From Plantactinospora endophytica (GTDB lineage Bacteria; Actinomycetota; Actinomycetes; Mycobacteriales; Micromonosporaceae): 64,000 bases of DNA. Positions within the stretch are counted from its first letter, which is position 1. Each line of letters starts with the position of its first letter. Below are positions 9,078-17,731 of this stretch, one piece after another. The stretch is from the NCBI RefSeq assembly GCF_016862915.1, contig NZ_BONW01000002.1, positions 186,001-250,000 of the forward strand. Reading direction: 5' to 3'. Below the pieces are notes generated by a model that was not told where the DNA came from, did no database searches, and saw only the letters and a list, made by a program, of their open reading frames with translations. Position numbers and translations under genes: made by a program.

Positions 9078-12000
9078 GTGCGTAGGACACCACGATCCTG
9101 GCTCGGCGCTGCGCTGAGCATGCTTCTCGTACTCGTCGGGGTGGTGGTCACGCCGCCTGCGGCGAGTGCCGCCCCCGCCTTCACCGTGCTGGTCTTCTCC
9201 AAGACCGCAGGCTTCCGGCACGGCTCGATCGGCCCCGGCATCGCGGCCATCCAGCAACTCGGTGCCGCCAACAACTTCGCCGTCGAGGCGACCGAGGACG
9301 CCGGAGCGTTCACCGACGCCAACCTGGCCCGGTTCGACGCCGTCGTCTGGCTCTCCACCACCGGGGACGTACTCGACACCGCACAGCAGGGCGCCTTCCA
9401 ACGGTTCATCCAGGCCGGCGGGGGATACGTCGGGGTGCACGCCGCCTCGGACACCGAGTACGACTGGCCGTGGTACGGCGGGCTGGTCGGGGCGTACTTC
9501 GCCTCGCATCCGGCGCCGCAGCCGGCCACCATCAAGGTCGCCGACCGGGTGCACCCGTCCACCCGTTCGCTGCCGCTGCGCTGGAACCGCAGCGACGAGT
9601 GGTACAACTTCCGGGCCAACCCGCGCGGCAAGGTGCACGTGCTGGCCACGCTGGACGAGACGACGTACACCGGTGGGGGCAACGGGCACGACCACCCGAT
9701 CGCCTGGTGCCACAACTACGACGGCGGGCGGTCCTGGTACACCGGCGGCGGGCACACCGACGAGTCGTTCGCCGAGCCGCAGTTCCGGACCCACCTGCTC
9801 GGCGGGCTGCGCAGCGCGGCCGGGGCCGAGCCCGGGGTCTGCGGCGGCACCGTGGACAGCAGTTTCCAGCAGGTCACCCTGGCCAAGGGGGTGGCCGAGG
9901 TCGGCGAGCCGATGAGCCTGACCGTGCTGCCCGACCGGGGCGTACTGCACACCGCCCGGGACGGCACGATCCGGCACACCGACGCGGTCGGCAACACCAA
10001 GATCGCCGCCCGGCTCGCCGTCTACACCGGCGACGAGGAGGGGTTGCAGGGCATCAAGGCCGACCCGAACTTCGCCACCAACCGCTGGGTGTACGCCTTC
10101 TACGCGCCACCGCTGAACACCCCCGGCGGCGGCGCCCCGGCCACCGGTACGCCGGCCGACTTCGCCCCGTGGAACGGCGTGAACCGGCTCTCCCGGTTCA
10201 CCGTACGGGCCGACAACACCATCGACCTGGCCAGCGAGACGCTGGTGCTGGACGTGCCGACCAGTCGCGGGATGTGCTGCCACGTCGGCGGGGACATCGA
10301 CTTCGACGCCGCCGGCAACCTCTACCTCTCCACCGGCGACGACACCAACCCGTTCGACTCGGCCGGGTTCAGCCCGATCGACGAGCGGGCCGGCCGGAAC
10401 CCGGCGTTCGACGCCCAGCGGACCTCGGCGAACAGCAACGACCTGCGCGGCAAGGTGCTGCGGATCAGGCCGAGCGCGACCGGCGGCTACACCGTGCCGG
10501 CCGGCAACATGTTCGCGCCCGGCACGGCGAACACCCGGCCGGAGATCTACGCGATGGGCTTCCGCAACCCGTTCCGGATGAGCGTGGACAAGGCGACCGG
10601 CGCGGTCTACCTCGGCGACTACGGGCCGGACTCCGGCACCGCCGACCCGAACCGGGGACCGGCCGGGCAGGTGGAGTTCGCCCGGATCACCGCGCCCGGG
10701 TTCTACGGCTGGCCGTACTGCACGGGGAACAACGACGCGTACAACGAGTTCACCTTTCCGAGCGGGCCGTCGGGGCCGAAGTACAACTGTGCGGGCGGGC
10801 CGACCAACGACTCGCCGAACAACACCGGAATCCGTACGCTGCCGCCGGCGATTCCGGCCTGGCTGCCGTACACCGGGTCGCAGCCGGTGGAGTTCCAGGG
10901 CGGCGGGCTGTCGCCGATGGCCGGGCCGGTCTACCGGTACAACCCGGCGTCGACCTCCGAGGTGGCCTTCCCGCAGTACTACGACGGCACGTTCTTCGCC
11001 GGTGAGTTCGGCCGGCGCTGGATCAAGAACATCGTGCTGGACGAGGCGGGCAAGCCCTTCAAGATCAATCCGTTCCCGTGGACCGGTACCCAGGTGATGG
11101 ACATGGAGTTCGGCCCGGACGGCGCGCTCTACGTCCTCGACTACGGCACCGGCTTCTTCAACGGCGACGAACACTCGGCGGTCTACCGCATCGAGTACGC
11201 CCGCAGTGGTCGCGCCCCGCAGCCGAAGATCGCGGCCAGCCCGACCTCCGGGGTGGCGCCACTGCCCGTCACCTTCTCCTCGGCCGGCACCCTCGACCCG
11301 GACGGCGACCCGATCAGCTACGCCTGGGACTTCGACGGCAACGGCAGCACCGACTCCACCGCGCCGAACCCGACCTTCACCTACACCACCAACGGCACCC
11401 GGAGCGCCACACTGACCGTCCGGGACTCGACCGGCAAGACCGCCACCGCCAGCGTGGTGATCACGGTCGGCAACACCGCCCCGACCGTCCGGCTGGAGCT
11501 GCCGGCCAACGGTCAGACGTTCACCTTCGGCGACACCGTGCCGTACCGGGTGGTGGTCACCGACCCGCAGGACGGCACCATCGACTGCTCGCGGGTCAAG
11601 GTCAGCTATCTGCTCGGGCACGACGCGCACGCACACCTGCTGACCAGCGCGCAGGGTTGCACCGGCACGCTGCGTACGCTGGCCGACGGCGAGCACGACG
11701 TCTCGGCCAACATCTTCGGCGTCTTCGACGCCGAGTACACCGACAACGGCGGGGGTGGCCAGGCGCCGCTGACCACGCACGCGCAGAGCATCCTGCAACC
11801 ACGGGTACGCCAGGCCGAGCACTACTCGTCGAGCAGCGGCGTACAGACCAGTGCGCCGGGGCAGGCGCACGGCGGCCGGGCGGTCGGGTACATCGACAAC
11901 GGGGACTGGATCGCGTTCAGCCCGTACAACCTGACCGGGGTACGGTCGTTCTCGGCCCGGGTCGGCGCGAACGTCGGCGGGCACACCCTGGAGTTCCGGG

Positions 12001-13010
12001 TCGGCTCGCCCACCGGCCAGTTGATCGGCTCGGCGACCGTGCCGGCGACCGGCGGCTACGGCGAGTTCCGTGCGGTGACCGGTGGCATCACCGCGCCGAC
12101 CGGAACGCACGAGCTGTACCTGGTGTTCCGGGGCACCGGTGGCGGGCTCTACGACATCGACGAGTTCACCCTGTCCGGCGAGGGCGGCGGGCCGGGGCCG
12201 GATCCGGAGCCGACCGGCAACCTGGCGCTGAACCGGCCGACCACCGCGTCGAGCGTGCAGGGCGCCGACGTACCCGCCTCGGCGGCGGTGGACGGCAACC
12301 CGGCCACCCGGTGGGGTTCGGCGTTCGCCGACCCGCAGTGGATCACCGTCGACCTCGGGGCGTCGTACCAGCTCAGTCGGGTACGGCTGAACTGGGAGGC
12401 GGCGTACGGCAGCGCGTACCAGATCCAGACCTCGGCCGACGGCACCGCCTGGACCACGGTGAAGACGGTGACCGGCGCGGACGGCGGCATCGACGACCAC
12501 ACCGGGCTTACCGGCACCGGCCGGTACGTCCGGATCAACGGCACCGCCCGGGGCACCGGCTTCGGCTACTCGCTCTGGGAGTTCGAGGTCTACGGCACCC
12601 CGTCCGGCGGCCCGAGTGGTGGCGGCAACCTGCTGCTGAACAAGCCGGCCACCGCGTCCAGTACGGAGGGTGCCGACGTGCCCGCCTCGGCGGCGGTGGA
12701 CGGCAACCCGGCGACCCGCTGGTCATCACTGTTCACAGATCCACAGTGGATTCGGGTGGACCTCGGCTCGGCGCAGCCGATCGGTCGGGTCAAGCTGGTC
12801 TGGGAGGCGGCGTACGGCAGCGCGTACCAGATCCAGACCTCGGCCGACGGCACCGCCTGGACCACGGTGAAGACGGTGACCGGCGCCGACGGCGGCACCG
12901 ACGAGCACACCGGGCTCGGCGCGAACGGCCGCTACCTGCGGATCAACGGCACCGCCCGGGGTACCGGCTACGGCTACTCACTCTGGGAACTGGAGGCGTA
13001 CCAGAGCTGA
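9078..13010 (+). CDS. Secreted multidomain ThuA / PQQ-type sugar dehydrogenase / PKD / CBM6 / double F5/8C protein
   Basis: A 1310-residue exported protein. Domains in order: signal peptide (about 1-32, ending ASAAPA); ThuA glutamine-amidotransferase-like domain (about 33-245); six-bladed propeller of the glucose/sorbosone dehydrogenase family (about 255-705, with GDIDFDAAGNLYLSTGDD and a GFRNPFRM stretch); PKD domain (about 715-800, YAWDFDGNGSTDST); CBM6-like module (about 910-1035); and two discoidin/F5-8C modules (about 1047-1172 and 1183-1309). The GTG start follows AAGGGA. The arrangement suggests binding and oxidising carbohydrate on plant or fungal material, but the catalytic activity is inferred only. 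A LacI-type operator upstream implies sugar control, and a strong terminator follows. The two discoidin modules are nearly identical over about 97 bp of DNA. Confidence 0.93.
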   Translation: MRRTPRSWLGAALSMLLVLVGVVVTPPAASAAPAFTVLVFSKTAGFRHGSIGPGIAAIQQLGAANNFAVEATEDAGAFTDANLARFDAVVWLSTTGDVLDTAQQGAFQRFIQAGGGYVGVHAASDTEYDWPWYGGLVGAYFASHPAPQPATIKVADRVHPSTRSLPLRWNRSDEWYNFRANPRGKVHVLATLDETTYTGGGNGHDHPIAWCHNYDGGRSWYTGGGHTDESFAEPQFRTHLLGGLRSAAGAEPGVCGGTVDSSFQQVTLAKGVAEVGEPMSLTVLPDRGVLHTARDGTIRHTDAVGNTKIAARLAVYTGDEEGLQGIKADPNFATNRWVYAFYAPPLNTPGGGAPATGTPADFAPWNGVNRLSRFTVRADNTIDLASETLVLDVPTSRGMCCHVGGDIDFDAAGNLYLSTGDDTNPFDSAGFSPIDERAGRNPAFDAQRTSANSNDLRGKVLRIRPSATGGYTVPAGNMFAPGTANTRPEIYAMGFRNPFRMSVDKATGAVYLGDYGPDSGTADPNRGPAGQVEFARITAPGFYGWPYCTGNNDAYNEFTFPSGPSGPKYNCAGGPTNDSPNNTGIRTLPPAIPAWLPYTGSQPVEFQGGGLSPMAGPVYRYNPASTSEVAFPQYYDGTFFAGEFGRRWIKNIVLDEAGKPFKINPFPWTGTQVMDMEFGPDGALYVLDYGTGFFNGDEHSAVYRIEYARSGRAPQPKIAASPTSGVAPLPVTFSSAGTLDPDGDPISYAWDFDGNGSTDSTAPNPTFTYTTNGTRSATLTVRDSTGKTATASVVITVGNTAPTVRLELPANGQTFTFGDTVPYRVVVTDPQDGTIDCSRVKVSYLLGHDAHAHLLTSAQGCTGTLRTLADGEHDVSANIFGVFDAEYTDNGGGGQAPLTTHAQSILQPRVRQAEHYSSSSGVQTSAPGQAHGGRAVGYIDNGDWIAFSPYNLTGVRSFSARVGANVGGHTLEFRVGSPTGQLIGSATVPATGGYGEFRAVTGGITAPTGTHELYLVFRGTGGGLYDIDEFTLSGEGGGPGPDPEPTGNLALNRPTTASSVQGADVPASAAVDGNPATRWGSAFADPQWITVDLGASYQLSRVRLNWEAAYGSAYQIQTSADGTAWTTVKTVTGADGGIDDHTGLTGTGRYVRINGTARGTGFGYSLWEFEVYGTPSGGPSGGGNLLLNKPATASSTEGADVPASAAVDGNPATRWSSLFTDPQWIRVDLGSAQPIGRVKLVWEAAYGSAYQIQTSADGTAWTTVKTVTGADGGTDEHTGLGANGRYLRINGTARGTGYGYSLWELEAYQS
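12392..12895 (+). repeat. Near-identical DNA in the two discoidin modules
   Basis: Positions 12392-12488 and 12800-12896 are offset by 408 bases and differ at only one base over about 97 bp, while flanking parts of the modules have diverged. This points to module duplication followed by gene conversion, or to recent exchange. Confidence 0.8.
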
Positions 13011-13033
13011 CGATCGGATCATAGTAGCGATTA

Positions 13034-13067
13034 CCGGTGGGTGGCCGGACGTTCGGCCACCCACCGG
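13034..13067. terminator. Strong hairpin terminator between convergent genes
   Basis: A perfect 14-bp stem (first arm CCGGTGGGTGGCCG) with loop GACGTT lies 24 bases after the stop of the ThuA-domain gene. No T-run follows on the plus strand, which is usual in high-GC actinobacteria. It can serve both strands. Confidence 0.8.
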
Positions 13068-13202
13068 AACCCGCACTCTCCGGCTCGACCCGGCACGCGG
13101 GTGCGGGACGAGACGCCAGCCGCGCGCCGCGTCGCTGCTGCGTACGCTCTGGTGGAGGCCGTACAGGACCTCTGCACCCTCCTGCCCGCTGAGGAAATCG
13201 GG

Positions 13203-13760
13203 CTACATCCTTCGCCTGACGCCGCGTTCTGGCTGGATTCGCTCGGGCGACCTGCGGCGGGTCAACAGCAGGACGAGCCCGCCGGTGACGGTCAGCGCCG
13301 TTCCGGCCAGCAGTGGAAGCCAGACCGGGTTGCCGGTGACCGGAAGATCACCCTCGGCGTAGTACCCGAAGACTGTCGAGGCCGACCCCGTGGGTGTGGT
13401 GACGAGAAGTTGGGTCTGCCCGGCCGGGCACGGCGGAGCGGTGAAGGTGAGGACGTTTCCGGCCGAGTTGACCTGGACCCTGGCCGGCGGAAGGTCGATG
13501 TCGCAGATCCGTACGCTGGTCTGGCCCGGTACGAACCCGACCCCGGTGACCGTGACCGCGAACGCGCCCTGCGTCGAGCCGCTCTCCGGGGCGACCGAGT
13601 TGATCCCCACGATCGGCTGAGCCACGGCGGAGAGCGTGGAACTGGTCCGGGCGGTCGCGTCACCGGCCGCCGCGTGCGCCGCCGACGGGCCGAGGCTGGC
13701 GAGGCTCGTGAGTGCCAGCGTCAGCAGTGCCGTCGAAGCCGCTCGCCGGAGATGTCCCAT
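13203..13760 (-). CDS. Sortase-anchored surface protein with IPT/TIG-type domain
   Basis: A 185-residue protein with a signal peptide (about 1-30, ending SAAHA), an IPT/TIG-like beta domain (about 48-133, INSVAPESGSTQGAFAVTVTG), then LPVTG at 139-143, a hydrophobic helix and a basic tail (RRRSPER). This is a complete cell-wall sorting signal. The ATG follows AGGGGAAG. No sortase gene is in the window. A surface adhesion or structural role is plausible; no ligand can be inferred. Confidence 0.88.
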   Translation of the reverse strand: MGHLRRAASTALLTLALTSLASLGPSAAHAAAGDATARTSSTLSAVAQPIVGINSVAPESGSTQGAFAVTVTGVGFVPGQTSVRICDIDLPPARVQVNSAGNVLTFTAPPCPAGQTQLLVTTPTGSASTVFGYYAEGDLPVTGNPVWLPLLAGTALTVTGGLVLLLTRRRSPERIQPERGVRRRM

Positions 13761-13903
13761 GGTCTTCCCCTGTTCGAGTGCAGCCGGAGACCCCTCTGGC
13801 CGAGAGGTGCTGACCGGAACAACGAGCCGGTAAAAGGGAAGTCACGGGGCGAATTCGGGCGAATCTCGGCGCGACGGGATGCTGTGGGTGCGTACCAGAG
13901 TGC

Positions 13904-14773
13904 TCAGTGCCAGTTCCGGCGAAGCCAGCGGCGCACCAGCGGCGGCACGATCCAGGAGTAGACGCAGAGCAGCAGCCACAGCAGCCCGAGTACCGCCGAG
14001 ATCGTGGGCAGACCGGCCGCGCGCAGCCCGAAGACCACGAGGATCACGCCCAGCCAGACCTTCAGCGGGCCGAAGCGCAGCACCGGCCGGATCGGCAGCA
14101 TCAGCGGATGTCGCGCGATCCTCAGCTCCAGCGCGGACTCGGCGAACGCCTGCTCGGTGGGTCTCGACGCGGCGGCCTGCCGGTAGCCCTCGTACGCCGT
14201 GTCGAGTCGGCCACGGGCGGCACTGGTGCCGCCGAGCAGCGCGTGCGCCGCCGGATTTTCCGGGTGGGCGGCGACGAATTCGCGGCTGATCCGCTCGGCA
14301 GCGCGATCGTCTCCACGGTTGTAGGCGACCTGGATGCGGGTGGCGTACACGATCGGCGCCTCCGGTTCCACCGCCGCCGCCCGCTCGACGAGCTTCGCCG
14401 CCTTGTCCACCTGGCCGTTGGCCGCGCAGACGTCGGCGTAGGTGCAGAGCAGGTCGACGTCGTGCGGTGCCTGCGCCAGTCCGTCGAGCAGTGCCCGCTC
14501 GGCGACCTGTGGACGACCCAGCCGATGCTCGGCCCGGCCCAGGTGCCACAGCAGGTCGGGGTGCGGTCCGGCGGCGGCCAGCCCGGCGCTCGCGGCCTCG
14601 ACGACCTCGGACCAGCGGTCCAGTTGGCCCAGCGCGGCGCAGCGCAGCAGGGTCGCGGGCACCTCGACCGCCTCGTCGGCGGGCAGCCTGGACAACTCCG
14701 CCAGGGCCTCCTGCGGCCGGTCCGTCAGCAGCAGTGCCTCGGCCCGGGCCAGGACCGGTGACGGCGCGGTCAT
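13904..14773 (-). CDS. TPR-repeat protein with C-terminal membrane anchor
   Basis: 289 residues. The first 220 are helical tetratricopeptide-like repeats (for example LLWHLGRAEHRLGRPQVAERALLDGL and VYATRIQVAYNRGDDRAAERI). The last 60 form two to three transmembrane helices and a basic end (VRRWLRRNWH). The ATG overlaps the stop of the upstream membrane-protein gene (ATGA), so the two are translationally coupled and probably act as a complex. TPR domains bind peptides or proteins; the partner is not identified. Confidence 0.85.
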   Translation of the reverse strand: MTAPSPVLARAEALLLTDRPQEALAELSRLPADEAVEVPATLLRCAALGQLDRWSEVVEAASAGLAAAGPHPDLLWHLGRAEHRLGRPQVAERALLDGLAQAPHDVDLLCTYADVCAANGQVDKAAKLVERAAAVEPEAPIVYATRIQVAYNRGDDRAAERISREFVAAHPENPAAHALLGGTSAARGRLDTAYEGYRQAAASRPTEQAFAESALELRIARHPLMLPIRPVLRFGPLKVWLGVILVVFGLRAAGLPTISAVLGLLWLLLCVYSWIVPPLVRRWLRRNWH

Positions 14774-15201
14774 CGGACCAGCACCAGGATGAGGACGGCC
14801 TCCAGCACACCGAAGCCGATGCCTGCGGCGAAGCCGGGGCCGACCAGGCTGGCGGGCTCGCCACCCCGATACGAGTAGACCCGGAACGGCGCGCGCTGGA
14901 AGAACAGCACCGCCAACCAGACGAGCGCGCCGGTGACCATGCCGGCCAGCCGCACCGCGGAGTTGCCGTCGACGGCCGCGCTGACCGCGAGCCGACCGCC
15001 GAAACCCACCAGCCCGGCCGCGCCGACGACGAGCAGGCGGTGGCCGGCCAGTCCGAGCCGCCGGCCGTTGAGTACGCCCAGCGTGGCTGCGGCCAGCGGG
15101 CCGCCGAAGACGGCTGGGTACAGGATCGACTCCGGCCGCCACGGCGGTCTGCCGGGCGCGGGCCGCTCCTGGATCGTCGGGCTGAACAGCTCGTCCTGCA
15201 T
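14770..15201 (-). CDS. Integral membrane protein coupled to the TPR protein
   Basis: 143 residues starting at ATG 15201 (MQDELFSPTIQ), preceded by GGGG. About four hydrophobic helices follow a Pro/Arg-rich N-terminus. The last three bases and the next gene's start overlap as ATGA. No recognised family. The upstream in-frame ATG at 15279 has no better ribosome site. Confidence 0.78.
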   Translation of the reverse strand: MQDELFSPTIQERPAPGRPPWRPESILYPAVFGGPLAAATLGVLNGRRLGLAGHRLLVVGAAGLVGFGGRLAVSAAVDGNSAVRLAGMVTGALVWLAVLFFQRAPFRVYSYRGGEPASLVGPGFAAGIGFGVLEAVLILVLVR

Positions 15202-15325
15202 CGGGTCCCCATCTCTGCCGCTCGACGGCGCCGGCACAGCATAATGACCGTCCTGGAACGACCCGTCGATCGAGATCACGGCTGCGGGGTCAGCCGGCCG
15301 GCCTGCCGTCGTGCCGCACGCGGAC

Positions 15326-15331
15326 TAGGGT
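15326..15331 (+). promoter_or_regulatory. -10 box of the SIMPL-domain gene (leaderless start)
   Basis: TAGGGT followed by six bases and the ATG at 15338; no Shine-Dalgarno sequence is present. Confidence 0.55.
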
Positions 15332-15337
15332 GGGCGG

Positions 15338-16030
15338 ATGACCGAGCAACCCTTCGTGCTGGTCCGGGGCGAGGTGGTCCGGGAGGTTCCGCCGGAGGTC
15401 GCCCGCTTCTCGGTGACGGTCGCCGCCCGGGACAAGGATCGTCCGGCGGCACTGTCCCGGCTCGCCGAGCGGTCCGCGGCGGTCCGGGTGCTGATCGACG
15501 GCTACGGCGACGCGATCGAGCGCCGGGAGACCGGCGACCTGTGGGTACGCCCCGAACTGAAGCGGTCCGGCGAGAAGGTCACCGGGTACGCCGGCAGCGC
15601 CACCACCACCGTCACGGTGACCGACTTCGGGGTGCTCGGCGAGTTGATGCTCCGGCTCGCCGACCAGGACCAGACCACCGTCGCCGGCCCCTGGTGGGAG
15701 CTGCGGCCAACCAGCCCGGCACACCGGGAGGCACGGCGGGCCGCCGTCGCGGAGGCGATCACCCGAGCCCGGGAGTACGCCGACGCGCTCGGCGCCGAGG
15801 TCACCGGCCTGCTGCACCTCTCCGACGCCGGCCTCACCGCACAGCCGGTGATGATGACCCGGGCCGCGCACACCATGGGCTACCGGGCGGCCGGCGGGGC
15901 ACCGCCGGAACTCGAACTCGACCCGCAGGTGCAGACCGTGCACGCCACCGTCGAGGCCCGGTTCGCGATCACCCCGCCGATCCTGACCGGCGGACAAATG
16001 CCGGTGCGCGACACTGCCGCTCCGGGCTAG
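15338..16030 (+). CDS. SIMPL (DUF541) domain protein
   Basis: A 230-residue protein of the SIMPL/DUF541 family: early VLVRGEVVREVPPEVARFSV, a central TVTVTDFGVLGELMLRLAD, and the helix AVAEAITRAREYADALG before TGLLHLSDAG. Most SIMPL proteins are exported, but this one has no signal peptide or membrane helix, so it is probably cytoplasmic. The molecular function of the family is poorly defined. The start follows a TAGGGT box at leaderless spacing. The leader ORF of the metG paralogue begins ten bases after its stop. Confidence 0.85.
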   Translation: MTEQPFVLVRGEVVREVPPEVARFSVTVAARDKDRPAALSRLAERSAAVRVLIDGYGDAIERRETGDLWVRPELKRSGEKVTGYAGSATTTVTVTDFGVLGELMLRLADQDQTTVAGPWWELRPTSPAHREARRAAVAEAITRAREYADALGAEVTGLLHLSDAGLTAQPVMMTRAAHTMGYRAAGGAPPELELDPQVQTVHATVEARFAITPPILTGGQMPVRDTAAPG

Positions 16031-16040
16031 CCTGACGCCC

Positions 16041-16091
16041 ATGTCCGCCACGACCCGACTCATGCGCCGGCCCCGGAGGGGCCGCAGCTAG
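16041..16091 (+). CDS. Sixteen-residue leader peptide before the metG paralogue
   Basis: The ORF encodes MSATTRLMRRPRRGRS. It sits directly upstream of mutually exclusive hairpins and ends 29 bases before a terminator stem. Codon 8 is an internal Met (16062-16064), placed so that a ribosome stalled there would cover the first hairpin segment. The Arg-Pro-Arg-Arg run also resembles +X(+) motifs at which ribosomes arrest with macrolides. Either charging of Met-tRNA or ribosome stalling could be the signal. Translation has not been shown, and a weak ribosome site precedes the ATG. Confidence 0.6.
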   Translation: MSATTRLMRRPRRGRS

Positions 16092-16153
16092 GTCGCGCGC
16101 GGACAACCCGCCCGCGTCGAACGGGCCTCTCGATTCCTTCGAGGGGCCCGTTT
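16069..16153 (+). promoter_or_regulatory. Transcription attenuator of the metG paralogue
   Basis: Four segments are visible. Segment 1 is GGCCCC (16069-16074), which pairs with GGGGCC (16078-16083). The overlapping AGGGGCC (16077-16083) can instead pair with GGCCTCT (16124-16130), inside the 5' arm of a 13-bp terminator-like stem (16120-16132 with 16140-16152, one G-U pair, 7-base loop) followed by TTT. A ribosome held on leader codons 8-11 would mask segment 1 and favour the antiterminator. Confidence 0.65.
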
Positions 16154-16200
16154 CGCCGTGCGTGGGGCCGGGCCCCTCCCGACACCTCGTGGAGGACGCC

Positions 16201-17700
16201 ATGACCTACCTGACCACACCGATCTACTACGTCAACGACCTGCCGCACGTCGGGCACGCGTACAGCACGGTGCTGGCCGACGCGCTGGCCCGCTGGGAGC
16301 GGTTGTGTGGGCGACCGGCCCGGCTGGTCACCGGCACCGACGAGCACGGCGCCAAGGTGCGGCGGGCGGCGGCGGAGGCCGGAATCGCGCCGGCAACGCT
16401 GGCCGAACGCACCGCCGGCCGGTTCCGGTCCACCTGGGACCGGCTCGGCATCGGGTACGACGAGTTCGTCCGTACCACCTCCGCCCGGCACCGGCAGACG
16501 GTGACGGAACTACTGACCCGGGTGCACGACGCCGGTCACCTCCGCCCCGGCCGGTACGACGGGCGGTACTGCGTCGGCTGTGAGGCGTACACGCCGGAGC
16601 TGGTCTGTCCGGTGCACGGCCGGCCGACCGAGCTGGTCGGCGAGGAGAACTGGTTCTTCCGGCTCTCCGAGTTCGCCGGCCCGCTCGCCGAGTGGTTCGA
16701 CCGGTGCCCGGACGCGGTCCGGCCGGCGAGTCGCCGCAACGAGGCGCTGGGCTGGCTGCGCCGGGGACTGACCGACTTCTCCATCAGCCGGGCCGGCCTG
16801 GACTGGGGCATCCCGCTGCCCTGGGACCCGACCCAGGTGACGTACGTCTGGTTCGACGCGCTCGGCAGCTATCTCACCGCCGCCGGCTGGCCGTCGCCGG
16901 AGTTCACCCGCTGGTGGCCGGCGCGGCACGTGATCGGCAAGGACATCCTGCGGTTCCACGCGATCTACTGGCCGGCGATCCTGCTCGCCGCCGACCTGCC
17001 GCTGCCGGAGCGGATCACCGTGCACGGCTTCCTGCTGCAACGCGGCAGCAAGATCGCGAAATCGGGGGAGCGGACCGTCGCCCTGGACGACCTGCTCGAC
17101 CGGTTCGGGCCGGAAGGGCTCCGCTACCACCTGCTCCGGGACAACCCGGTCGGCCCGGACGGGGAGTTCTCGGTCGCCTCGGTCGAGGCACGCTACAACG
17201 CAGACCTGGCGAACACGCTCGGCAACCTGCTCTCCCGGGTGACCGCGCTGGTGGTGTCCCGGTGCGCCGGGACCGGCCCGGCGCCGGGCCGGCGTTCCCC
17301 GCTCGCCCCGGTCGCCGCCGAGTGTGCCGGGGCGAGTGCGGACGGCTGGACGGCCGGTCAGCCCGCCGACGCGCTGGCCGCCGCGTGGCGACTGGTGGCG
17401 GCGACCAACTCGTACCTGGTCGCGGCGCAGCCGTGGCGGTTGCCGGTCGGCTCGGCCGAGGCGGCCACGGTACTCGGCGACGCGCTGGAGGCGCTGCGGA
17501 TCGTCGCCGTACTCGCCGCACCGGCGGTGCCTGGGACGTCGGCCCGGATCTGGCGCCAGATCGGGCTCGACGGGTACGCCCCGCGGGTCCCCGACGATCT
17601 CGCCTGGGGCGGATATCCGGGCGACTGCCGGGTCGGCCGGGCCGCGCCGCTCTTTCCCCGGCTTCCGACCGGCGGGCCCGGGCTCGCGACCGGGCAGTAG
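16201..17700 (+). CDS. metG: Methionyl-tRNA synthetase (class I, probably a second copy)
   Basis: 499 residues from ATG 16201, which follows GGAGG. It charges tRNA-Met with methionine. Class I signatures: PIYYVNDLPHVGHAY with the HIGH-type motif HVGH at 16-19, TGTDEHGAKV, a zinc-knuckle region CVGCEAYTPELVCPVHG, ITVHGFLL, and the KMSKS loop as SKIAKSG (about 283-289). The anticodon-binding helical domain is present (YNADLANTLGNLLSRV), but no C-terminal EMAP/Trbp domain. The KIAKS variant, the lack of usual housekeeping neighbours and the attenuator suggest a paralogue expressed under stress or when a primary MetRS is inhibited. A primary copy elsewhere in the genome is assumed. Confidence 0.88.
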   Translation: MTYLTTPIYYVNDLPHVGHAYSTVLADALARWERLCGRPARLVTGTDEHGAKVRRAAAEAGIAPATLAERTAGRFRSTWDRLGIGYDEFVRTTSARHRQTVTELLTRVHDAGHLRPGRYDGRYCVGCEAYTPELVCPVHGRPTELVGEENWFFRLSEFAGPLAEWFDRCPDAVRPASRRNEALGWLRRGLTDFSISRAGLDWGIPLPWDPTQVTYVWFDALGSYLTAAGWPSPEFTRWWPARHVIGKDILRFHAIYWPAILLAADLPLPERITVHGFLLQRGSKIAKSGERTVALDDLLDRFGPEGLRYHLLRDNPVGPDGEFSVASVEARYNADLANTLGNLLSRVTALVVSRCAGTGPAPGRRSPLAPVAAECAGASADGWTAGQPADALAAAWRLVAATNSYLVAAQPWRLPVGSAEAATVLGDALEALRIVAVLAAPAVPGTSARIWRQIGLDGYAPRVPDDLAWGGYPGDCRVGRAAPLFPRLPTGGPGLATGQ

Positions 17701-17731
17701 TCGACAGCCGGGGCGGTGGGATAGTTCCCGG

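Noticed and set aside
8892-12500. A 1202-codon minus-strand open frame opposite the ThuA-domain gene
   Set aside because: The plus strand encodes a clear multidomain secreted protein; the minus frame has low-complexity composition and no ribosome site.
13041-13961. A 306-codon plus-strand frame over the sortase substrate gene
   Set aside because: It is the antisense shadow of a gene with signal peptide, TIG-type domain and LPVTG signal.
16031-16200. T-box or SAM riboswitch upstream of the metG paralogue
   Set aside because: No T-box sequence (TGGNACCGCG-like) or SAM-type core was seen; the structure is explained better by a leader peptide and terminator.
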